Shown here one piece after another: positions 41,001-56,000 of a DNA stretch of 64,000 nt. Within the stretch, counting starts at the first letter, position 1. Every line of letters begins with the position of its first letter. This stretch comes from Mactra quadrangularis (taxonomy: Eukaryota; Mollusca; Bivalvia; Venerida; Mactridae), in the NCBI GenBank assembly GCA_025267735.1, contig CM046304.1:26229381-26293380 (forward strand), given 5' to 3'. The position numbers were made by a program, and so were the translations under genes. The notes under the pieces were generated by a model, which saw only the letters and a program-made list of their open reading frames with translations, was not told the origin of the DNA and made no database searches.

Positions 41001-44000
41001 AACCAAGTTTGTTTGTTCGAGTTTAACGGCACATCAAATGAGAAGGGTCAGTGTGAGCCATCATAAAACCTGAAATGTTTGAAGATTAGAGCTTGTATTG
41101 AAGACATTCAAACTTTAATTAAATGTTTGTATACATGTATACCAGTTTGTATACCAATTACCTTTAGAATAGAAAAAAACTTAATTACTTTTAGCTTAGT
41201 TTGTATTGTACTGATTATTGTTTACTTAGAGTTTTAATGTGTTTTACATGCAAGTACAGTCATGTATGTCACTTCACTTTAAGTTAAATAGTTCAAGTTT
41301 TAGATTTATGTATACTTCCATATAAATGTTTTTCAATGCTTTATTATTTATTGTATTAACATGATGTTCACAGATCATTTCTGACCTAATATGTAATTAT
41401 TACATTGTAATATGTTTTGATTGTAATAACAATAACAGGTAAAAGTTTTGTCAAGGAAAGAGCATTGCCCCTAGTGGGATCAAACGCAGGCCCATTAGAT
41501 CCCTTAACACACCTCTTACCATTGAACTACTGCCTCAGCAATTCATTTCATGGTACCTATGTTCAGCTAATAATCTTGTTTGGTTGTTTAATCAAAGGTT
41601 TGAATCTTGACTGAAAACTTAAGAGTTGATGACTTTACTTTGAATACATCAATACTGCATTTATTTTTGTAGATTGTCAATTCTGTTCACAAACAATTTT
41701 TCATTACTGGTATATGTAAATGAAATGGATATGTAATTAAAAAAAAAAGGTTTTTGTCAATGGTTAATAGTTTTTAGCTAGAACCTTGGAGACCTAGTGA
41801 TTCATCAAGTTTTAATAACAATTCTAATTTATCCATTGAATGATCTGTTTTCCTTTCGTAATATGTTATACCTAGTCAGCCCTATAATTATTTTTTTTTA
41901 AGTTGGGAATACTTTTCAGGCTGTAAAAACTTCATTTAAATTCTGTATTAGTAGATTTTTTGTTGTTAAGTCATGACTTACACTTGGAGATCTCAGAATA
42001 CCATTTTACTGGTTCATGCAAGCTCTTAGTATGAAAATTTTTGAACTTCTGCTTCTGTTATGTAAACCTTGTTATTTTGGGTCTCTTTTCATATGATATA
42101 GCTCTGTGTCTGTTGCAGGCTGCACACCTGGCGTATAGTTTAGCCATGGACCCAGTCAGTTATATTATATTATGTTTTTATAAGAATCAATTATAACCAA
42201 GCGACTAATTGCTTTTATTGTATAATTATCTTTGTTTGATGTATTGATCTAACCATTTTAAAAGCTGATATAATATAATAAAAGATATTGTTTTCAGTAA
42301 TAATTACCTCTGCTCCCATAATTTGCCGTTCTGGCTTCGCAAATCTTGCTTTCTTCAACATTATGATATTGATCACTTTCTAAACATTCACTTTTATAAT
42401 AATAATGTACTTATGTTCACAAAAAACCTTTTTCTCTCTCAGCTTCTAGGCTTCTATTGTTTAGCAACGTAGGTGGAAGCGAATCTACAGTGTCATTTTA
42501 ACTATGTATTGTATTCACTTGCTGTTCAATTGTAAAAATTGTTTTCTCTTGTGTCAACATAGTCTAGTATTCCGTAATTAATTTCATACAATAGGGGTAA
42601 CTGTGTACCACAAATCAATATTTTCATTCAGTCGTTAAGAAATTTTCACTTCAAAATTTGAATGAGAATTAACTTCTTAACTGTTTTAAAATATATCCTT
42701 GTTTAAATGAGTAATTTTGAAATTTATGACAAAATTTTATCTCAAATTCAACAAAAAAGTCACTTTCACTTGATTTTGTCTGAAAGACATAAATTTCACA
42801 TTATCTTTGAGTGTTTTGTATAAAATAAACAAATATCACTGTCAGTTATGTTTTATTCCTCCCTTTTTTGTCCTGCTTTCTCATCAAAAGTATGACTCAT
42901 GTTTTCAATGTAAACCTTAAGAATGTAGCAATGCAATTTTATGATGAAATCAGCTCAAAATCCCTTAGCATTTCAGTAATTTCCAATTAAATTTATCAAC
43001 TATTAATTTAATATTTAGAATTTAAGCAAATTGGAAGGCTGGTAAAAAAATCCTTACACTTTATTGTACTCCATAGTTTTCCATTTTAATTTATTGTAGA
43101 TTTGATTTGACGTTAGTTTTCTTATTCAATTTAAAAATAATTTCTCTCCAATAATTAAAACTTCAAACACATTTTTCTGTCACTATAATTTAATCCATTG
43201 TATTGAATTATTGTTCACTGTAACAAATATTTCATAAGTAGCTTAAGTCAATCTTAAATCATTTCTTTACTTATATCTGTCCTTAGTTACGATTTGATTT
43301 TTAAAGTTTTCAAGTTATGATTCGTTGTAGCCTTCAAAGACGACAAGTAAATCAAAATTGTTACACGACTAAGGTTTAGTTACAGTCAAGTATTTATTTA
43401 ACCTATCACTGGATGAAGTACAATACCCCGATAATCCAATAAAACTTTCACAAATTTGTTCTCCGATATTTTACTGTATATTTGATAGTATGTTCCATAT
43501 TGACTTATTGTCCTATACCTCATTTTAATATCGGGTGTTTTATTTAAATATATATCTTGTGTATGAGGTTTAAATTTTTTAATGATTTTTGATATAAAGG
43601 AAGATTAGGGTTGATAAAAGGTCGTGGTGGTAGATAGAACACCTGTCAATTTTCTGATAGGCATAAGATTATCAGGGTTTTTTTCAGAGAGAGGAGAGGG
43701 TCGGGGTGAAAAACCTTAAGTTTATTTTTTGAAAAAGATCTGCACTTTACAAAGTTAAAGACATGTCCTTGTCATTTAAGATGAAAAATTAAAAAAGATA
43801 TGTGCACTTTGGATAAAGAAATTGTACAACTAGCAAATATCCATTAATAATTTAGAACAGCAATTTCAATAACCCTTTAGTAAAAAGTCATTTATTATGT
43901 TTATCCATGTACTTTAGGTATACAAAATGAATTTACTGACATCTAAATCATAGAAATGGAGTTTATTGACATATGTCAGTGTAAAGGTCTTTTATTACAT

Positions 44001-47000
44001 AAGTTATCTATTCATATTGATAGATTCCTGTCTATGTTTGACTTACCTGGTATAGACTATAATATGATGATGAATATCTTCACAAAATTGATAAACTTTT
44101 CTATTATGTTACCTTTAAATTCTCATTGTGTATTAACTATTTTTCATGGAATAAGAGTTTTCAAAGCTATTCAATATACAGCATTGTGAATACAATGTAA
44201 ATGGCAGATAGAATACGTCCACAAAATGTTAACTTAGAATAGATATAAAGTTTCCATATTTGAATCTTTGAATTATCTCTCCAACATGTATGTATTTGGA
44301 TGGTATAGTGCGTACAAATTGACCCCGACTTTACCTTTCACATTTGCATCTAATTATCATCTACACATATCCCTGCGAACCTGTCTGTACAAATTGACCC
44401 CGACCTTACCTTTCACATTTGCATCTAATTATCATCTACACATATCCCTGCGAAAATCAATACCACGCCTACTGTATACTTCGGCTTGTTACGTATTTAA
44501 GATAAATAAGACATGTATAGAGTATACGCAGCCCACATGTATAACAACTCACGATTCAAATGCATTCAAACGGGAAACTCTTGTTCTTACCTTTTTTATT
44601 ACAATTAATAATAAAATGGATGGGGGATGGCGGTCGTGGGGCTAAAATCCACAACCTTTGAATTGGTAGCTAGCCTCATCGTATAATCATCTGGTCCGGT
44701 CTATGTGTAATAGACACTCATTGTACGCTTTAAATGTACTTTAAAATTAACCCCTGTGTTATAATTACATTCGAGCCTTGACAATATAATCCGATTGTTA
44801 TCGAGCATTAATACTACATTCGTATTCAATGTAATGAATATTCTTGCATAAAGGTCAGGTCGGGGTCAATTTGTACGCACTATATTATGAAATTAGTCTG
44901 CATTTTGAATATAGGTGCTCTCCCAGCTAGTTCAGTCAGTTGCACGCTAGTCTACTAATCAACAGGTCGTGGGTTGGGTTACCAAGGGGGGCATACTTTA
45001 GTGGCATTTGGTCTTGAAATAATTTCTACAGCTATTCTACCTCCTACCACTAATTCTTAATTATGTAGGACAGTATGCGCTTTGTAACTGGCTAACATCT
45101 CAAGATGTAGGCTTTTCAGCAACAGTGAGTAGGTTGACTGACTGCTATAATATGACCTATACAATGTGTTGCTATGGCTTTAAACCTAACAAAATCAAAA
45201 AATACAGGTAATTCATGATAGACCAAATTAATATTACTTGTTAAATATTTGTGTTCAGGGACCCAAACTTTCCTGGGGACAGTGAGTTTATAAGAGTTGA
45301 CAAATGATATGACTGAAAAATTGTCGAAAATCAAAGTGGTTTTTGTTGTTGACTTTATCGAGACTCTAGGCTATCTTTTATTACTTAAACTTTAAAAGGC
45401 ATATAAAGACTTATAACAGTGAAGACTTATTGATTTTTGTTGAAATTTTTATCATTAATTCTTGATTTACATGGATTTGTAGGTATTTTGGTTGATATCA
45501 AAACCTATCAATTTTTTATATTGAAATTCTGATTATATATGACACATATTGTTGAGATATGATTTGTAGAATATATGATATCTATGATATCTGTCTTTAG
45601 TTATAATACTTTGTATCAAGGTATTTTAAACATTTTATATTATGTATTCTATGGATTATGTATCAAGTACAGTCTTACGTTTCTTTATAACCTACAGGGG
45701 TGGTTATATCCTTCTATGAAAATTCGATAGTAATGTTAATTTTCCTCCATTGATAAGGTATATGGCAGTTTCCTGCCTTGTGGAATTGTTGTTGAGTAAT
45801 TGTTATAGACAAGTGTCTAGGAAAGCTAGGTTAGGGTGCTGGCCTTTGTAAAAAAACCTTAATTGGGTTGACAAGGTGTTAAAATGCAGTTTAAAAAATC
45901 TTTTTAGCCTCACGTAAAAAGATGACCTACTCTTCACAAATGTTTCTTTAAATTTGTTTCTCTCCTACAATTATCAATTAAATGTCCAGTGAACAAACGA
46001 CTATCAGTCACTTAACTATAAGTATAACAGTCATCATCTTTACCCTCTAGCCCAAAGTCTTGCCTTAGTGGAATAATTTTGTTGAGTTAGTTAATAGTTT
46101 TTCCTATCAACGCTAGATGAACCTTGTTGTTGAACTAATTCAAGCTATCTTCATGATAGGTACCCTTTCTTAGTTCAGTGAGAATGGACATCACTCACAC
46201 TAATGCTACAAGGGGTCACTCACACTAATGCTACAAGGGGTCACTCTCACCAGTGCTACAAGGGGTCACTCGCACCTGTGCTACAAGGGGTCACTCGCAC
46301 CAGTGCTACAAGGGGTCACTCTCACCAGTATTACAAGGGGTCACTCACACCAGTGCTACAAGGGGTCACTCACACCAGTGCTACAAGGGGTCACTCACAC
46401 CAGTGCTACAAGGGGTCACTCACACCAGTGCTACAAGGGGTCACTCACACCAGTGCTACAAGGGGTCACTCACACCAGTGCTACAAGGGGTCACTCACAC
46501 CAGTATTACTAGGGGTCACTCACACCAGTGCTACAAGGGGTCACTCACACCAGTGCTACAAGGGGTCACTCACACCAGTGCTACAAGGGGTCACTCACAC
46601 CAGTGCTACAAGGGGTCACTCACACCAGTGCTACAAGGGGTCACTCACACCAGTATTACTAGGGGTCACTCACACCAATGCTACAAGGGGTTACTCACAC
46701 CAGTGCTACAAGGGGTCACTCACACCAGTATTACAAGGGGTCACTCACACCAGTGCTACAAGGGGTCACTAGCTCCAGTGTTTCAAGGGGTCATAATAAA
46801 TAGGGGTATTACTGTATATATTGATCCAATATAATCAGTGAAGTATTGATTACATAGTTGTAATACTAATGGTTGATATATACTGTGAAGGTTTTGTATA
46901 TATAACACAATGTATCTATTTACATACTTATCTAAATATTAAAATGTTTAACTTTACTATGTGACAAAATCAAGTCTTAAGGTCATGACCAAATTTAAAA

Positions 47001-50000
47001 TGAAATTTTGAAGCAGTTTTAATATTCTAACGAGTTAAAGATCTTGATCTTTTTGTTGTATATGTATATACTGACCATAAACAGTTTTTATTTGTTCGGA
47101 ACTTGAGTTTTATATATCCAAATATAGGTAGTCAGTAGTAATAGGGCGACCTTATGTGTCACACCCTGCTCTTTTAAATCTGTACCTACTCACTCTAGCT
47201 GAAACTATTGAATACTCTTTGCTATGCAGACGTTAATCACTTATGTATAATTTTGATGGAAGGGTATGACTAAATAAAACTAGAATCACAAAAAAAGATC
47301 ATAGAACTCTAATGTACTACCTCTTAGGGACGTCATCGGAAATCGTGATATCAATGTATCACTGATTCTTGACAGACAATCTGATATTGATTCGCAATTT
47401 GGAGTATCGATACAATCTAGCATTTTATAAAGCTATGATCTAAATGAAAGTGATGTTTATTTTAACATCCATGCATTGTATTTATCTTTTTTCACCTGAA
47501 TAGATGAAACTGGCTGTTAAGGACACAGTTTGTTTTATGTCTGAAACAACATGCAAAACATCAAGAAGGCATTAAAAAGTATATAATATTTATATACTGG
47601 AGTTCTTGCGGCTTCTATTAGACTCCTTGTCTGACTTGATATCTCAACGATACTTTCCTTTTGATATATTGATACAAAATTTCTTTCAATGATAGCCCTC
47701 CTACCTCTGACCATAGTCATGATATATATTTTAGAGCAGATTTATATGTTGAGATTATACTTCATACAAAAAACAAGTGACAATGTGTAAAATGAAATAT
47801 TGGTCAAGGCTTATCACAGGTTACAGATTAATGTCTTAATCTTTGTGTGAGAGCTAAACATATTGTTAGAATTTTGAACTTAGAAGAAAGTTTTGATTAA
47901 AAGGTTTTGCATTAAGTCGTCCATTGACGTCAATGAAATTTAAACAATCCTCCCAGACTTGTTTTGTCGTAAAATTGTTTTTGTTGCTGCGGTTTTTTTT
48001 TTTGTACAAAATATTTATTTCATACTCTTATTGCAATACTTATGATTTATGGCTTTTTATGTGAATATAAAGCAAATGTTTTTGCAATATAATATTAAGT
48101 TTTACAAGTGCTGAATGTAAGGGGAAGTAACTTCGGTTAGTTTTATTTAAATACTTAAAGCAGGTGTTCAAAGGGAGGTAATTTGATCTTTAAATTGCAT
48201 TTTGTAGAAAGGAGTTGTTTCCCTTTACATATTTACCAGTATGCCATTTCAGTGCAGATATTTCAATCTTGTGGTTATATTTAATGCAATCATATCAGCC
48301 AATTATTTCTGAAGATTTCTGTACCAGTCATCAGAATAGAATTTTATTTTTTGTAGTATGCTGTTAAAATAATTGCAATAGAACAGAGTTAGTCATTTTT
48401 AGGGCCATGCATGCTTTGTTAATATTGTACTGAAGTGTAATTGTTACATGGCAATAGATTTGATTGAGAACTAAAATTGAAAAACTTTGTACTTGACGTA
48501 TCTGTGTGAAACAAAGTTGAAATAAAAATGGGTATACACAGAACTATAGGATTTTACATCTACTACAAACAAACCTTATTTGGCTAGAAAGCCCCATAAA
48601 TCTGAGTTCTTAATAAGAAGTATTAATCCATTTCTGTATGTGATTTAAATGAACAACTTTACTTAACTTTATCTTAATGAACTTTATTTGAAAAAAAAGA
48701 CATAATGTGAATGATGTTATAGAATACACTTATGTCTTACCTTTTTATTGATACCATATTTAAATTTATGAAAATTCTTATCAAATAAAGTAGGCATTAT
48801 GGTTTCTGTAAATTTTGAAGGTTCTTTAAATGTCCTCAGCTTTGTTGTCTTTAATCCAATAGTATTGGTTTATTACTTTACAAAACCACTTATTATATCA
48901 TTCTCATATTGAAAGTTAGCCATGTATGAATAATTTCACCTATGTCTTAGTTGATCTTTAGATTAACTTCAGTCTTAAATCACTATTTATGTTAATGCTT
49001 GTCTAAAAGTGTCTAATTAAGACATTTTACAATCAATTCATATGCAAAAAGAAAGAGAAATCTCAAATTTCTAACTTAAATCAATACATATCACACCACT
49101 CTCCATAAACATACGTGATCACAAGATGTATAATGTTCCAAATTTATGTTAAACATAATTCTCACTTAAATGATTATAAAAATATTCAACAATGCTTTCT
49201 CAGATATCTTAAATAATGATAAAGTAAACAACCGCCTAAAAAGCATTATACTTGATAATTTTAATTTTATTGGCTTTAGTTTTTAAGCTTAAAAAATGTT
49301 TAATACGTAATAAATTATAATCCTATAAAGATTATGAACCCTTGATCTAATCTAAATAACACTTTGATTTGTCAATTAATTATATCATATTAAATAGTAT
49401 GTTTATTTCTTTGTACCAAATCATTTAAGAAATTAAACTTTTAATCTGTCTTATTTTTTTTGACCTGTAGAATTTCATTTGAAGTTCAATGTACATTTTG
49501 TTATTCTTTTCATACTGCCATGTTTCTAATGTATTTTGTACTCTCAGTACTAAGATCATCAATGGAAAATCCCTACATTATATCTGCATAGGATTTTATT
49601 ACTTAATAATGTAATTATACCTAAGACTGTGTATCTAAAAGCAAGTTGCAATACAATTATAGTTACTTATTGTACGATTATATTGAACTGTCTGATTGCA
49701 TAATTACACGGTTATCGCACACTGTATATATTATTTTCCGCGTTCTATATATAGAATTTTGCAATAGAAAATACAATGTGTAGGTTAAATTAATGACATT
49801 ATCTCGTCTGACTGAATAGTCGTACGGTTAAAGTGAAATGCTTCAGAACATCTATTTTTAAAAGGGGTGCGAGTTCGAACTCTAAAGATGCCATTTTTTA
49901 CTCTTTGTATTGTTAGCATTTTTATACCCTCGCTTCGAAGAAGAGGGGGGTATACTGTTTTACCCTTGTCCGTCCGTCCGTGCGTCCGACCGTTACGAAA

Positions 50001-53000
50001 TTTCCGTCGCAGTTTTCTCAGCAACTATATCATGCAGCAGCCTAATACTTTGCATATTGCTTCATCCCATAGTCCCATGTGGTGTAAAGCGATTTCATCC
50101 TCCTTGCTCATCTACTTCCTGTTTGTCGCATATTTTTAGATTTTGGCGGAGGTATCACTAGTGAGCATTAGCTCACAGATTTACTTGTTATTTTCTGAAT
50201 ACTTTTTGTTTTATTTTATTCAGCATCATTTTTTGAAATATAAATAAAACACTACAAAACAAACAATCTCAAATATAATTCAGTTTCACAAGCTGTGTCG
50301 TTTGCGCTACTGGGCGTTCTTATTTTATAGTGTCGAATTTAGCGGTAAAAACTAACAAAGACAATCTATGATGCATGAAGACATTGTATTTTACGAAAAT
50401 AAAAGATAAAATATGTTTCTATCGAGATTCGAACCCACGACTAAAAGGTTGGCAGTCCCACCGCCTTACCACTTGGCCACACAAACTTCGATACTCATTG
50501 CTAATAAGATGTAATACATCACTGTTATCTGCTAACGATACATTCCACGTGAACTACCGAAATTTATCCGAGGATTAAATATTCCGTGTTATGTGACGTT
50601 TTAATTTATGCAATCAGACAGTTCAATATAATCATACAATATACAGTGGATCTTGTGTTAAGCGACCATCAAAGGGAGAAACAAAAAGTGGTCGTTTAAG
50701 ACAATGGTCTCTTAAGATAAATTTTGATTCCCGACATTGAAGCCGTCCTGACATTCTAAAATTCGTCATTTTCGTAGAACATTAATCTGTCAACGGGACG
50801 ATTTTAACTGATGGGCTTTTATCTAAATTTCGTCAAATGCATAAAAATAATGGGCCAATCGATTTTTCTCTTTTTTAAACATCCTAAACTAAGCTTTAAA
50901 TTGCTATAATTTATTACAATTAAGTGAAACTTTGGTTTAAATAACGATTGCCAAACATTCGGTTTGTTTTCGTACATGTTAAAATCCGTAATTCCCGGAC
51001 ATTTTCGCGTTAAAAACATCCAATATTTAAGTCATCAGAGTAAAGGCTGTTACATTTAAAACTGTGAAATTTACACAATTTATAAGAATTAATTGTGATA
51101 ATTGTCCAACACACCAGCTTATTCTTTGTTCTAACAAGCGCTGCAAACTTAAAGCGTTCAAATGTTGGCCTCGTTTGAAATTGAATGTAGAACGTGACGC
51201 TATTTTCAGAAAACGTGTTTATAATGTCCTCAATATTGACCTTTCTTTGTTTAAATATCTAAATTGTTTCTGCCTACGTATTTTTTAATAAATATTACTT
51301 GACACGTTCGACGCTTGGATAAAAAGTCAAATTTGCAGTCTCTTGAAATGTTTTGTAAACGATAACTCTCCACGGTACGGTAAGTACGATACGGGACTAA
51401 TTGTTCAATGTGTATTATGTAATTACATTATGATTGGATCGTATTAGTGTCACTCTGTTGATTGTTCCCATTTACCCCTTTATCTTACAGTATTTATGAC
51501 TGTCAATTGTTGATTTTTAGAGCCCGACATACGACTTTAGGTGATAGACATTGTGACGACGTACCCCCGGTGTATATCTCTAATTACTGGGTTTTATTGA
51601 TTCTCGCCAAATTCGATTTATATGAGCCGGTCGTTTAACACAGATAAGTCTGTCAGTTTCGGCCAAAATTAGCGGTCGCTGGTCGCGTTGGACAAAAGTC
51701 GCTTAAGGCAAAGATTTAAAGAGTTAAAATGGTCCGTGGGAACTCAGAGTGGTCGTTTAGTGCAAATGGCCGCTTAGGAGACGTGGTCGCTTACGCAAGA
51801 TTAACTGTATAAAGAATCAGCATAAATTGTCCTCAAAGGGAAGTAATAAGAATCAGCATAAATTGTCCTCAAAGGGAGGTAATGCTGGCTTGTTTGAAGG
51901 AAAAAGTACCAAATTTGAATGGAGTAGTTTCCCTTTTATATTTTTGTGATTTTAATGTAGACCTCTATAGGGTTCTGAAAAGATACATATGAAAGGGTTT
52001 CTGGATTTATCAATTTTAAGATGTAGCTCCAATAACACTATCCATTTTCACATTGGGCTATCCTATTAAGATGTGCAATGATCCAAATCATGTTTACAGC
52101 TTTTCTAAGGTGAATAAACTCTGACAATCTAAATATTGATTCAATTTCCATATTTTAATGCTTTTAAAAGCTTAACAATAGAATTTAAGTATTATAAAAA
52201 CCATTAGCATAGAGATGTTATATTTTTTTTCTTATAAATATTTGATATTTCAATGCTTGAACTTCAATGGTTGAAATTAGAAATTTTAAATTTTGTGTGA
52301 CAGTTTAACATTTAAATTGGTTTTCACTGTATAGTAGCTCGTAAATTATAGTTATAGTGAAAGGCATAGCTTAAAGCTAGTACTGTCAAATTCCTCAATA
52401 GCTGAACTGTTTTAATATAGGGACTGATTTCCTCCCAAATTTGGAACTAAAAAGTCTTCAAAAATCACATGATTTTGCAATATTAAACCAAGCTTGCAGA
52501 ACTGCAGTTTTTTTTCTTTTCAAATCAATGTAGCTACTACCAATATCTTCAGTGTTACAATATTATCTTAAATATTCTCATACTAACAAAAAAAACCTTG
52601 GCCACCCTAAGAAGTTTCATACAGTAGCTCATTTTGATAGGAAAATTAGAATATTCAATGATTTATGCATTTTATTGTATGCCTAACACTTAAAACTAGT
52701 TATAAATTTGATAGCTTACATGAGAAATCCTGTCATATATAAACAATTAATTGTTTATTGTACCCACTGAACTCTTTAATATGATTACAAGTGGCTCTTG
52801 TAAAACTTTTAGATGTTATAAAGATAGTTTACATGTAGACAATGAAGCAAACTTGATTTTATATTTGGAAGCCCATTGCTTCTAGAAGTCATTTCATACC
52901 ACTTCTAAAATAGCACTAGCTTTTTGCAACACTTGAGTTATGCAACAGTTATATTGAAATGTTTTCAACAAGACACAGTTTATAGCTAGCTCTAGATTGC

Positions 53001-56000
53001 AAATCAATGCATAGGAATCACAACATAGCTCTTACAAGCACATTCCTTGCCCCAAACAGATTCATGGTGTATAACTGGTGGAGATAGAATTGCTCAGTTT
53101 TTGTATTATTTCAAAAAATCTTATCTAAAGCTGCAGCCTAGATAAAAATTACTTCCAAATGAATATAATGGTTCCTCATTATACTGCTGTACATATTATC
53201 AGAAAATTGTTCTGTGCTGTGCCATGCAATACTGTGCCAAGCCATGCCATGCTGTTCTGTATGAATGTAGTTTTTTGAGTGTGCATTTTTCTGACCCAAT
53301 TTTCAATAAAAAGCTTTTTAAGAATGCATTTACTTTAATACCAGTAGTACAATCAGTTTCTATGGGGTAGACTTAATATGCATTTTGTGACTTAAATTTC
53401 ATTTCAATATTTATACATTTATATTATTCAAATTTCAAATAAAAAAGCTGTCAGCTACAGTTGGTTGGTTCCTTTATGAGAATAGTTCCATTAATGCACA
53501 GTGCAGGGTCAGGGTTTTTCATGATTCAAATTTGAAAATAAAAAAAGCTGCTTTAGCTGTAGTTGTTAGGTTTTTTTATGAGAATGGTTGCATGTATGCA
53601 CAGTGCAGAGTTTCGTGGTTACAGTCTAGTATTGATCAGTACCCTGGTATATTATTATTACAATACACTTGTCAGACATGAAGTGGTAATCATGTTTTAT
53701 ATAGACTATATATACTGATAATGTATGATTTAATTGTAAAGTAATTGCTCTTTAAAGTATTTAATATTGATGTGAAAGATTACTTGTCAAATAGAAAAAT
53801 TTATATTCAATTACGGTAAGTTAGGCTAGGGTTTGAAATATTTTGTGTGTCTGTGTGTTCCCTCATGGCTATGAAGTTTGACTTATGGTCAGTCTCCCTC
53901 CTACTACTGATTCTAAGTCATGTCAGGCAGCTATCAGTCACTGATAGAAGTATGCGCCTAGTAACTGGTTAGCAACTATATCCGGAGATTTATCCGTTCC
54001 AGAAACATTGAGTAGATTGACACTGACCACAATTATATTACCGTTACAGTGAGTTTCTATGGCGTTAAACCCATCTAAAAAGGGCAATTTCTTATTTTCC
54101 TAAGTTAATGATGGTTGATCATACACCACTTCCTTTCACATACAAATAGATGCCATGACACCAGACGTACCTTCGGAAATCTCGGCAAGTTTTGGCCAAT
54201 CTTACATTTTTCTGGTTGGTCCACTATATATTCAGCTTGTTTAAGACCCTCAAACATAAAGTTAAATGCAATATCTGCCTACAATATCTAACATACAACA
54301 CAGAAATTTATCAGAATTCTAGACAACAAAGAATTTTATAGAGGATTTCTCACTTATTCTGTAAATCCCATCTTGCTTGTATTTTGTGTTAGGGCTTTAT
54401 TGCTAAATGCAAGTCTGTCATGATAATTTTGCTTTGATAAATCTACTTTTAAAAAATATTTTTTTTGAAGGTTAATTATTATGCTTGTGAATATGCTAGT
54501 AACACATGTTTGTTTTTGTGTCTTTTTAGCTGGACTTTTCCAATAAAATGTGAGCTTATTATAATATTGTTTGATATGCTTTGAAAATTTTGTTAAATAA
54601 TTTATAGGATGCCTACATAGCTTTTAAGAGCTTCTTTTATTTGTTGAAATATCTTTTTGATGGTTAAAAAATAAGTTCATTTAAATACTTACCAAAAAAC
54701 GACACACATTGGAAATGTTTTTTTGAAAATCAAAGTGTAAACTTTCAAAAATATTAAAAAACTTATTTATTGAATATAGTTCTAATGCTAACATATTTAT
54801 GTATAAAGATGGGTCCTATTTTTTTAAATAAAGTTTAAAAGTTTTACTTACCTAATAAAAAGTGTAAAATTAATCCATTTCTGTTTAAAAACTTTTTTAA
54901 ATTATAATAATTCCATATTTGGTGTCTTATGATTTCAAATAACTAAACTTCCCATTATCTTGTACAGACACAATGTAAGTTCATTCAAACAGAACAATAT
55001 ATAACAAATCAACACCGTATTGTATTAGATCACAGGACGACAACTTGTTAGATCAATGATTGACTATCTAAGTTAACATGTTCTAGTGTTCCAACGTTTA
55101 ACATGTTCCGTACTGACACCTACTGTTAAACAAATATATATAATTGCTACGTTTTAAAGACTTAACTCAAACAAATGTTGATAGAATGAATTATAAATGG
55201 ACTTTATCGTAAAATTATATTATATATATATATAGACTATGTCCTGTACAGTTGTTTTTATCATTTTCTCTGGCTGGTTTTTACTGCAAGCTTTGGATAA
55301 AATATACATAAATTCCCAGTTTTTTATTTAAAAAGATTAAATTTGAAGTCATTTAGTTATACAGGGCTTGACACTAAATGATGTCAGATTGCCCCTGACA
55401 ACATATATTTGGGTTCAAGCAACTTGCTATTAGTTAGGGCAAATGAAATATATAGCTAAGTATCCAAGTGGGCAACTTACTTTAAAAATTGATGTCAAGC
55501 CCTGTTATTGGTCTGCTGACCTGATCAATGATACAAATGTCTGTCGGTTATAGTTTGGGTACCTTTAAGTCAATAGGTTTGCTTACTGCATAGTCATGCT
55601 GGTTAATTAAGTTACCAATAATACTTTTTCAAATCAATTGTTTCTGTTTTTCAGCACATCTGTAGTTTTTGCTGATGTCATTTTGTTTGACAATTTGAAT
55701 TTCTTGACAATGGCTTTAGTATTAATGACTTTAAGTTTTTAACTGCTTGATTGGATTTTCGTATAAAATATTACAATTATCATTCTTTTGTATGACAAAG
55801 ATAGAACATTGCCCAACAAATAGTACACCTAGATGGAATCAAATGAATTTAATATCTATCATGTTGGTACTTAAAAAAAAGTCACAATTTGAAAATTGGT
55901 AAAATGGTGTTAGATTTTAGTCTCTACGACTTCAATGTTTTAGTAAAATCTGTATATATACTTATTTTTTCACTGTTCCTGATCTTTTATGTAAACTTAT

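Larger units (their letters stand above)
49668..50641. mobile_element. TIR element, ~974 bp, with nested repeat and tRNA-like segment
   Basis: The left end TATTGTACGATTATATTGAA is mirrored at the right (TTCAATATAATCATACAATA); TIRs are about 40 bp with one or two mismatches. It encloses a separate dispersed repeat (49,920-50,185) and a tRNA-like segment (50,411-50,490, minus). Its right end directly abuts the next TIR element. Confidence 0.82.

Noticed and set aside
46203..46834. Plus-strand frames of 94-193 codons with cyclic HTSATRG-type peptides
   Set aside because: Automatic consequence of a 25-bp repeat without stops; no start context, splice signals or non-repeat sequence.
49867..50161. 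Overlapping plus-strand frames of 83-90 codons
   Set aside because: They read the TATACCCTCGC/GTCCGTCCG dispersed repeat, which is open in several frames.
50411..50490. Functional tRNA gene on the minus strand
   Set aside because: D-stem and B-box look right, but a proper anticodon stem could not be built and the acceptor stem is imperfect; described as a tRNA-like segment instead.
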